From positions 310,001-374,000 of the forward strand of contig NZ_CAJHCQ010000003.1 in assembly GCF_904848665.1 (NCBI RefSeq): a stretch of 64,000 bases of DNA. Reading direction: 5' to 3'. The DNA comes from Paraburkholderia hiiakae (GTDB lineage: Bacteria; Pseudomonadota; Gammaproteobacteria; Burkholderiales; Burkholderiaceae). The translations under genes and the position numbers were made by a program. This document shows, in pieces, positions 34,459 through 39,476 of this stretch (positions within the stretch are counted from its first letter, which is position 1; every line of letters begins with the position of its first letter). The notes beneath the pieces were generated by a model, which was not told the DNA's origin, did no database searches, and saw only the letters and a program-made list of their open reading frames with translations.

Positions 34459-34506
34459 TCTTTCTTTGATCCTTACTGGGTATGGGTTTTCGGTCAGCAT
34501 TAGCAG

Positions 34507-34528
34507 AAAGTACCCGACAAAGTACCCG
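34507..34528. promoter_or_regulatory. Left pair of AAAGTACCCG repeats (integrase arm-type sites)
   Basis: AAAGTACCCG at 34507-34516 and again at 34519-34528, exactly 12 bp apart. The same pair in the same orientation and spacing lies upstream of the integrase gene at the other end (44210-44231). Such paired short repeats near both ends are typical arm sites of tyrosine integrases. Confidence 0.7.
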
Positions 34529-34919
34529 GATTTGGTGGTGGTTGCGGCGGGCGCTGGCGGGCCGTGTGCTGACTCCCGGCCAGTAAAAACGCTTGGAGAC
34601 GTGGAGACAATATGTGTGTCTCGTCTAGAACCCGTATTGCATAAGGCTTTAGCCCGTCTCCAGATTGTCTCCAAAGTGTCTCCAACGATATGGCACTTTG
34701 GAGACAAAAGAAAGCGGCCAAGCACAGAAGGCGGTGGCAAAGTATCCGCCTCTGGAACGCTCCGCGCAAAAGGAACCCCGCGCCGCCGCCTACCACGGCG
34801 CGCGCTGTGTCGGAAACTGGGTTTTCCTATGAAAGGATTTCCGTTAGGAAAAGAGCAAACGAGGTAGCCCTCAGACGTCGCTTACGCTGGACGCTCCTTT
34901 AACGAAACAGGAGAGCGCG
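34529..34919. other. Repeat-rich non-coding segment inside the left end
   Basis: No credible gene. It holds six GTCTCC/GGAGAC motifs, a 14-bp perfect inverted repeat and, near 34822-34850, the arms TTTTCCTA and TAGGAAAA. Open frames crossing it translate the repeats and have no ribosome sites. Confidence 0.5.
34595..34707. repeat. Cluster of six GGAGAC/GTCTCC motifs with a perfect 14-bp inverted repeat
   Basis: GGAGAC at 34595, 34603 and 34700. GTCTCC at 34656, 34667 and 34678 (exact 11-bp period). TTGTCTCCAAAGTG (34665-34678) and CACTTTGGAGACAA (34694-34707) are perfect complements. This suggests a cooperative protein-binding site or an origin/operator in the element. Confidence 0.75.
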
Positions 34920-35120
34920 ATGGATCGCGATCGACCGAAGCACGATGCGGTTACCAGTGAACACCTCAAACATGTTCGAGCGACCCTTACTGACACGATC
35001 GAGCCTGTGCGGATACCCGGTCCTTTAGGGATCGAGGAATGGCAGCCGCATGTACGCCGCCACCCGCATGCTGGTGCATCGGACGAAGAACTATTGATGC
35101 TGTATCCGTTGCCGAAGTGA
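34920..35120 (+). CDS. Hypothetical protein, 66 residues
   Basis: Not recognised. A very good AGGAG lies 7 bases ahead of the ATG. The product is soluble, His/Arg/Asp-rich at the start (MDRDRPKHDAVTSEHLKHVR) with a Pro-rich middle and the end SDEELLMLYPLPK. It is closed off by a 12-bp-arm hairpin shared with the convergent resolvase gene. It could be a small regulator or accessory protein of the element, but this is a guess. Confidence 0.6.
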   Translation: MDRDRPKHDAVTSEHLKHVRATLTDTIEPVRIPGPLGIEEWQPHVRRHPHAGASDEELLMLYPLPK

Positions 35121-35127
35121 CGTGCAA

Positions 35128-35152
35128 AAGCTGGCGGCGTCGCCGCCAGCTT
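35128..35152. terminator. Bidirectional terminator-like hairpin
   Basis: AAGCTGGCGGCG and CGCCGCCAGCTT, perfect 12-bp arms around one base. It lies between the convergent 66-residue gene and the resolvase gene. A/T-runs are short. Confidence 0.7.
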
Positions 35153-35172
35153 CATTGATAAGAGTGCGAAGG

Positions 35173-35748
35173 CTAGGATGCAGCGCGGATGCGCATGATC
35201 GTTTGGCGGCTCGTGCCGTAGTGTCGTGCCAGCGCTGCCACGCTCTTACCGTCCGCCAACTCGCGCAACACTTCGGCGCGTTGATGTTCACTGAGCGCGG
35301 CGGGGCGCCCTATCGCTTTGCCTTCGGCCTTCGCGCGCGCAATGCCCGCGTTCGTGCGTTCGATGAGTAGATCGCGCTCAAACTCGGCCACGGCGTTCAA
35401 AACCTGCATTGTCATGCGACCGGCCGCGCTCGTCAGATCCACGCCGCCGAGGGCCAGACAGTGGACCCGCACACCACGCTCCGCCAGCGCTTCGACTGTT
35501 GCGCGTACGTCCATCGCATTGCGGCCGAGCCGGTCCAGCTTCGTCACGATCAGCACGTCGCCTTCCTCCATCCGGTCGAGCAGTTTGGCGAAGCCGGGGC
35601 GCTGGTCGGCGCTTACGCTACCGCTGATGCTCTCCGATACGACGCGGCGCTTATCGACTGCGAACCCGGCCGCCTCGATCTCGCGGAGCTGGTTTGCGGT
35701 GGTTTGGTCGGACGTGCTGACGCGGACATAAGCGAACGTGCGGGACAT
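35173..35748 (-). CDS. Serine resolvase/invertase
   Basis: 191-residue small serine recombinase. The catalytic domain starts with [16 protein letters not shown], with the nucleophile Ser in RVSTSDQ near residue 9-10. [11 protein letters not shown] near residue 70 and the long E helix ([29 protein letters not shown]) follow, then a C-terminal HTH ([19 protein letters not shown]). GGAGG lies seven bases ahead of 35748, fixing the start. No transposase is beside it, so it is not part of a Tn3 unit. A role in resolving element multimers or in inversion is likely. A candidate res site lies directly upstream. Confidence 0.93.
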   Translation of the reverse strand: MSRTFAYVRVSTSDQTTANQLREIEAAGFAVDKRRVVSESISGSVSADQRPGFAKLLDRMEEGDVLIVTKLDRLGRNAMDVRATVEALAERGVRVHCLALGGVDLTSAAGRMTMQVLNAVAEFERDLLIERTNAGIARAKAEGKAIGRPAALSEHQRAEVLRELADGKSVAALARHYGTSRQTIMRIRAAS

Positions 35749-35756
35749 ATCGCCTC

Positions 35757-35830
35757 CAAGGTGTACGAAAGGCATGTACGAATCATAAGGGACGTACGAA
35801 ACTATTCCACCCTTACTTGCGTACACCTTG
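35757..35830. promoter_or_regulatory. Res-like repeat region upstream of the resolvase gene
   Basis: CAAGGTGTACG (35757-35767) and CGTACACCTTG (35820-35830) are perfect 11-bp complements. Between them GTACGAA occurs at 35763, 35776 and 35794. Serine resolvases bind multi-dyad sites next to their own gene and repress it, and this arrangement fits. Binding is inferred. Confidence 0.55.
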
Positions 35831-35951
35831 AGCTAGGTATGTCTAAAAGGGTTCGGTTTCGGACAGGGGCAAACGGTGCGGACGCATCGGGACTTGTGGG
35901 GACTTTGAGGGCGTATGATTATGCCGCCCTTACACGCCCTGCAAACCCGAT

Positions 35952-36848
35952 ATGCCAGTCCGTTACCGGCGCATTCTGAAACACCATCCATTGCGCGAGC
36001 TGCTCGGCCCGCGCCACCCCGGCGAAACGCCGCTTCGATATCCGGTCGATGCGCCGTGGTCGATCGTTCAGGCTGGAATGCGGGCGTATGTGGGGATTCT
36101 GACGATGCTACAAGCGGCGGGCAGGTTGCCACCTACGCTTGACGATAGGCGGTTCTACAAGGGGCTTGTTCGTGAGTTCATGGCCTTTCGAGAGCGCGCA
36201 CTCGACGCAATGTCGGAGTTCGCACCTACTGACTTGGGAGCTACTCCCGGAATCGCGGAGCTTGCGTGTTGGCGGGTGTTCCAGCACGGCCCCGAATCAA
36301 GGTTCGACGTGCATCTTGGCGCCCTTGAGGACATCTGGTTGTCGGCTGGAGCTGCTGACGCTCCCAACGGCCCTTTGGCCCTTGGTGTGCCTGTCGAGGG
36401 CCGGGGTGCATTCCTTGCTCGCCACTACGCCGTGGCCGTGCTGCTGGAGTTCGACACAGCGTTGATCTGTCGAGCGAGAGGCGACATAGACGGCACACTC
36501 CAGGCGGCGGTCTATGGCGGCCAATCGGCTAGTTCGTCATTCAATCTCGAAACGGCACCGAGCGGAGCTGGGGATATCGCGTCTCTTGCGGCGACTCTTG
36601 CGGCGCTTCGTAGCGAACAGGCCAGAGCGGCGGCAAATCTCCGTCACAGCAACAGCGACGAAGGGCGCGCGAAGCTGGCGGTCTGTGAGCAATGGAGGCG
36701 CTGGCGTGCGGGCGAATTGCACTTCCAAAGCGTTGCAGCGTTCGCCCGCGAGGCATTGAAACAGCACATCGCCTTGAATAGCGGGCCGACCGTTGAGAGG
36801 TGGGTACGAGAGTGGGACCAAGGAAAGAACATTCCCGATCTGGCCTGA
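35952..36848 (+). CDS. Unrecognised 298-residue element protein
   Basis: I do not recognise a family. The protein is soluble, without membrane segments or signal peptide. The N-terminal 180 residues are mostly helical-looking with LRYPVDAPWSIVQAGMRAYVGI. The C-terminal 60 residues (EQWRRWRAGELHFQS-AAFAREALKQHIAL-SGPTVERWVREWDQG) have the Trp/Arg-rich, helix-turn-helix-like look of DNA-binding ends found on plasmid and island proteins. It lies alone between the resolvase and the AlpA gene, followed by 20-bp repeats. It may be a replication or partition regulator, or cargo. Function open. Confidence 0.55.
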   Translation: MPVRYRRILKHHPLRELLGPRHPGETPLRYPVDAPWSIVQAGMRAYVGILTMLQAAGRLPPTLDDRRFYKGLVREFMAFRERALDAMSEFAPTDLGATPGIAELACWRVFQHGPESRFDVHLGALEDIWLSAGAADAPNGPLALGVPVEGRGAFLARHYAVAVLLEFDTALICRARGDIDGTLQAAVYGGQSASSSFNLETAPSGAGDIASLAATLAALRSEQARAAANLRHSNSDEGRAKLAVCEQWRRWRAGELHFQSVAAFAREALKQHIALNSGPTVERWVREWDQGKNIPDLA

Positions 36849-36887
36849 CGGACTTTCGGGCTCACTCTGTCAGATAAAAACGTACTC

Positions 36888-36937
36888 TGCTAGCACAGTG
36901 CGCATCGTGCGAGCATAGTGCGCACTGTGCTAGCACA
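36888..36937. repeat. Three 20-bp-period direct repeats containing a 17-bp inverted repeat
   Basis: Copies begin at 36888, 36908 and 36928 with consensus TGCNAGCANAGTGCGCA (the third is cut to TGCTAGCACA). The outer parts form perfect complements TGCTAGCACAGTGCGCA (36888-36904) and TGCGCACTGTGCTAGCA (36919-36935). They lie 75-125 bases ahead of the AlpA-like gene. Iteron- or operator-like. Confidence 0.8.
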
Positions 36938-37011
36938 AGCGTTTCGCACCTTCAAAATAAGGCTGATACTCCGGCCAGTCCCGCCATCCGACGCGGGATA
37001 ACGGAGGAATC

Positions 37012-37239
37012 ATGCGTGAGCTTGACAGCACTGCGAGCGGCACGCGGCCGGAATCGCTCTTGCGATTAAACGCCGTAGTCGCTCGAACCTCTCTCTCGCG
37101 AAGCGAGATTTACCGCCTGATGAGTGAGGGCGCTTTTCCGCAAAACTTCAAGCTCGGTGAGCGCTCGGTTGTGTGGCGTGAGTCTGAAGTGAGCGCATGG
37201 ATTCATGGCGTAGTGCACCGCCAGCAAGGTGCGTCATGA
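37012..37239 (+). CDS. AlpA/Vis-family excisionase-regulator
   Basis: 75 residues. A MerR/excisionase-type winged helix is seen: LLRLNAVVARTSLSRSEIYRLMSEGAFPQNFKLGERSVVWRESEVSAWIH. This is the AlpA pattern, homologous to P4 Vis, which acts both in excision and as a repressor. GGAGG lies seven bases ahead. The downstream gene overlaps it by four bases (ATGA). The 20-bp repeats upstream are likely its operator, by inference. Confidence 0.88.
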   Translation: MRELDSTASGTRPESLLRLNAVVARTSLSRSEIYRLMSEGAFPQNFKLGERSVVWRESEVSAWIHGVVHRQQGAS

Positions 37240-37955
37240 CTCCGCGCGGCCGAGCTGGAAAAGACGCGGGCGGCCGACAATGCGCCTTGCCCTTCGACGA
37301 TGCAAAGCCGGGTGCGCTTGTGCATTGGCGCCGTGGTGTGGCGGTCACTGATTCGCTGACGATTGCCCGCGAATTCGGCCGCCGCCACGATAACGTGTTG
37401 CGAACCATTGACAGCTTGCTTGCGGACGGGACGCTAAATCGCCTCAACGTTGAGGCGATCTCGTACGCCGATGAAATGAATCGCCCACAGCGGGCCTTCG
37501 AGCTTGACGAGCGCGCGGCGCTAATCGCCATGCCGTTTGTTGGCGGCCGCAATTCGCGCATCGGGCAAGCGCGGCTTGTCGATGAGTTCTTGGCGATGCG
37601 TGACCGCGAGCGCACGCGCAGCACTGACGCATGGCGAGAGGTACGCGGCGAGACACGCGCAAGCTTTCGCCTGATGGGCGCCTCTCTGGTGCACACTCGC
37701 GCGGCCGCTGGCAAGGCCACAGAGACGCACCACTACATGAACGAGGCCCGCCTCGTGGACTACGCTTTGACCGGCCGATATGGCCCGCTCGACCGCGATA
37801 CGCTGTCGCGGTCGGAGCTGGCCTTGCTCGATGAGTTGGCGGGCCAAAACGCAATCCTGATTGCGCGCGGGCGCTCCTACCCTGAACGAAAGGCCGAGCT
37901 GGTGGCGCTGGCGGCCAGGTATCGCGCCGCGCATGGCGTGAGGACGCTCCAGTGA
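37236..37955 (+). CDS. Rha-family phage regulatory protein
   Basis: 239 residues, translationally coupled to the AlpA-like gene. Residues about 36-130 carry the pRha pattern: VAVTDSLTIAREFGRRHDNVLRTIDSLL, then RAFELDERAALIAMPFVGGRN-RIGQARLVDEF. The rest is a helical C-terminal part with YALTGRYGPLDRDTLSRSEL. Rha proteins occur in lambdoid phages and islands and affect growth in certain hosts. A role as an antirepressor-like regulator is plausible. Confidence 0.82.
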   Translation: MTPRGRAGKDAGGRQCALPFDDAKPGALVHWRRGVAVTDSLTIAREFGRRHDNVLRTIDSLLADGTLNRLNVEAISYADEMNRPQRAFELDERAALIAMPFVGGRNSRIGQARLVDEFLAMRDRERTRSTDAWREVRGETRASFRLMGASLVHTRAAAGKATETHHYMNEARLVDYALTGRYGPLDRDTLSRSELALLDELAGQNAILIARGRSYPERKAELVALAARYRAAHGVRTLQ

Positions 37956-37994
37956 GAGCCATGAGCGTGCGCCAGGTGCGCGCTGGGCCGCTGC

Positions 37995-38023
37995 TTGGGC
38001 CGCGTGGCCGGCCGGGGTATACT
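37995..38023 (+). promoter_or_regulatory. Strong sigma70-type promoter of the element's early operon
   Basis: TTGGGC (37995-38000), 17-bp spacer, TATACT (38018-38023). It reads directly into the short terminated RNA below and, by read-through, into the tiny-ORF/replication operon. Position parallels P4 promoter PLE. Confidence 0.65.
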
Positions 38024-38028
38024 GGCCT

Positions 38029-38108
38029 TGTCGCCGTGCGTACGGCGGCAAACTGGATTGGCGTCCAGACAAGTCAAGGCGGGCAACCGCCGACCGGCGG
38101 TTTTTTTT
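38029..38108 (+). ncRNA. C4/CI-like antisense immunity RNA (candidate)
   Basis: From the predicted start near 38029 to the terminator T-run is about 80 bases, close to the 70-77-base CI and C4 RNAs. It forms a first hairpin (CGCCGT with ACGGCG, about 38031-38047) and the terminator hairpin. Between them GTCAAGG (38073-38079) and CAAGGCGG (38075-38082) are complementary to CCTTGAC (38176-38182) and CCGCCTTG (38198-38205) in the downstream leader. That two-site complementarity is the C4 logic: the cut RNA binds later copies of its own transcript and blocks the operon. Confidence 0.55.
38085..38108 (+). terminator. Early-operon attenuator terminator
   Basis: AACCGCC (38085-38091) with GGCGGTT (38096-38102), overlapping a run of eight T (38101-38108). 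It ends the short RNA. Confidence 0.85.
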
Positions 38109-38268
38109 CGCCCGCACGCATCAAGCGCCTTCTATGGTCGGGCCTTGGTGGGGGTGCGCTCGCGCACGCCGGTTTCCTTGACGCCGGTACGCCAACTCCG
38201 CCTTGTGCCCGGCCACCCCGATTGGCGTTGGGGGGACGGGTTGGAAAACTCGTTCAAGGAGTCGCGTC

Positions 38269-38373
38269 ATGCGTCTTGTCTCCGCTCGCCCCGAGCAATC
38301 GCAATCCCCCCTTCAAATCATCCGTGCTGCACTTCGCGCCGAGCTGGCCCGCGTGGAGGTCTGCAATGGATAA
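38269..38373 (+). CDS. Tiny early-operon protein, 34 residues
   Basis: AAGGAG eight bases ahead of the ATG. The product MRLVSARPEQSQSPLQIIRA begins a short basic amphipathic chain ending CNG. It is the first reading frame after the antisense-RNA leader, the place taken by kil or similar in P4-type operons. Its last eight bases overlap the next gene. Function unknown. Possibly a host-cell-division inhibitor or a leader peptide. Confidence 0.55.
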   Translation: MRLVSARPEQSQSPLQIIRAALRAELARVEVCNG

Positions 38374-38590
38374 CCGCCAGCACGCTATCCCGGCCGCCAG
38401 CATCGACGCGGCTGTTATCCGCCTTGGTGAGCTGGCGGCCTTCGCAAACCTGCTATCGAACGAGGACGCGGCGGGCGCTTTCGGCCAGCTCGATCTGGCC
38501 GAACAGGTGTCGATCTTCGGAGCGCTCGAAGGCATGGCGAACGCTGCACGCGCAGCGCTGACGCAAGGTGCGGAGGTGACGCATGAATAA
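38366..38590 (+). CDS. Hypothetical early-operon protein, 74 residues
   Basis: GGAGG seven bases ahead of the ATG inside the end of the previous frame. Mostly helical (IDAAVIRLGELAAFANLLSNEDAAGAFG). Not recognised. It is overlapped by eight bases (ATGAATAA) by the next gene, continuing a coupled chain. Confidence 0.6.
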   Translation: MDNRQHAIPAASIDAAVIRLGELAAFANLLSNEDAAGAFGQLDLAEQVSIFGALEGMANAARAALTQGAEVTHE

Positions 38591-38822
38591 GCGTGATTCG
38601 TCGGCTGGAGTTCCAAGCGTGCGCGAGGCCGCGCTGTATTTCGATGATTGCGCGCGGAGGCTGTATCAGCTCGGTGCACTGTTCGAGGCGGTCTCTTGCA
38701 TGAGCGCTGAATTCACAACCGCCCGAGGGTTGGCGGACGTTGGCGTGCGGCTCTCTGAGGAATGGGCCAGCTCGATGGAAGCGCAGCGCGAACGGTACAG
38801 GTCGGAGGTGCCCCATGCGTGA
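38583..38822 (+). CDS. Hypothetical early-operon protein, 79 residues
   Basis: GGAGGTG upstream and an eight-base overlap with its predecessor. Helical, with REAALYFDDCARRLYQLGALFEAVS. It overlaps the next gene by eight bases in the same way. Not recognised. Confidence 0.6.
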   Translation: MNKRDSSAGVPSVREAALYFDDCARRLYQLGALFEAVSCMSAEFTTARGLADVGVRLSEEWASSMEAQRERYRSEVPHA

Positions 38823-39081
38823 GCTAACGACTGTCGTAGCCGTGCTTGACGCGGCCAACAATGCGACCGGGCGCGCGCTCGAAGGCATGCAGCGGGCCAA
38901 TGCGGTGTTCCTGGCGCTCGAAAGGATCGCGGCGGCCGGTGGCGACAACGTGGCCGCTGGCCTGGCACGTGAGGGAACCACGATGCTGGACGACTACATC
39001 GACACGGCGTCGGGCGACGTGGAGGAGTTTTTCGGAGCGTGGAAACGCGCTACAGGCGCGGCTGTTCCCGCGACGAAGTAG
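38815..39081 (+). CDS. Hypothetical early-operon protein, 88 residues
   Basis: Another GGAGGTG-led frame starting inside the previous gene. Ala-rich helices (VVAVLDAANNATGRALEGMQRAN) and an acidic middle (DDYIDTASGDVEEFFGAW). Not recognised. Shared size, helicity and start signals suggest that these tiny genes arose together. Confidence 0.6.
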   Translation: MRELTTVVAVLDAANNATGRALEGMQRANAVFLALERIAAAGGDNVAAGLAREGTTMLDDYIDTASGDVEEFFGAWKRATGAAVPATK

Positions 39082-39099
39082 GCGGTACTGACATTCAAT

Positions 39100-39124
39100 C
39101 GGGGCGGCAATGTACGCCGCCCGT
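39100..39124. other. Hairpin ahead of the 109-residue gene
   Basis: GGGCGGC (39102-39108) and GCCGCCC (39116-39122) enclose seven bases, directly before the ribosome site TAAGGA. It could modulate translation or partly terminate. No T-run. Confidence 0.5.
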
Positions 39125-39137
39125 TAAGGATTCCTAC

Positions 39138-39467
39138 ATGAAAGACGAAACTTGCATCATCCATCTTCCCGGTGACGACATGCTGCCTTTCGAAACGCGC
39201 GTTCCCGTCATCCATCGGATCAGCGTGGCGGCGGGCGCGGTTGCGGCGGATGAAGTGCTCGACGTACTGGAGAGGGTCGATCTGGCGTCCGAGGTGGCAA
39301 ACGCCGTAGGCGCTTTCCTTGCGGAGGTTGAGCGCGAAATAAGGCAAGCCGGGCTGGACTCGCACGAAGTGACGTTACACGCGATGCAGGCCGCGTTTCT
39401 CGCCGGGTTCGTCGGCCGCGTGCAGCAAGTCATGATGCACGCGGGCATCGGCGTAGTGAAGCATTGA
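39138..39467 (+). CDS. Hypothetical early-operon protein, 109 residues
   Basis: Starts at 39138 with TAAGGA ahead. Begins MKDETCIIHLPGDDMLPFET, then a helical region (DEVLDVLERVDLASEVANAVGAFLAEVEREIRQAG) and MQAAFLAGFVGRVQQVM. Not recognised. Nine bases separate it from the replication gene, so it is probably translated with it. Confidence 0.6.
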   Translation: MKDETCIIHLPGDDMLPFETRVPVIHRISVAAGAVAADEVLDVLERVDLASEVANAVGAFLAEVEREIRQAGLDSHEVTLHAMQAAFLAGFVGRVQQVMMHAGIGVVKH

Positions 39468-39476
39468 GGGCGAGCC

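Noticed and set aside
34372..34867. Open frames of 122 (- strand) and 154 (+ strand) codons across the left att region
   Set aside because: They translate the arm-type and GTCTCC repeats, cross the att boundary and start at weak codons without ribosome sites.
35173..35748. Tn3-family transposon
   Set aside because: A resolvase is present but no transposase gene or long terminal inverted repeats are seen around it.
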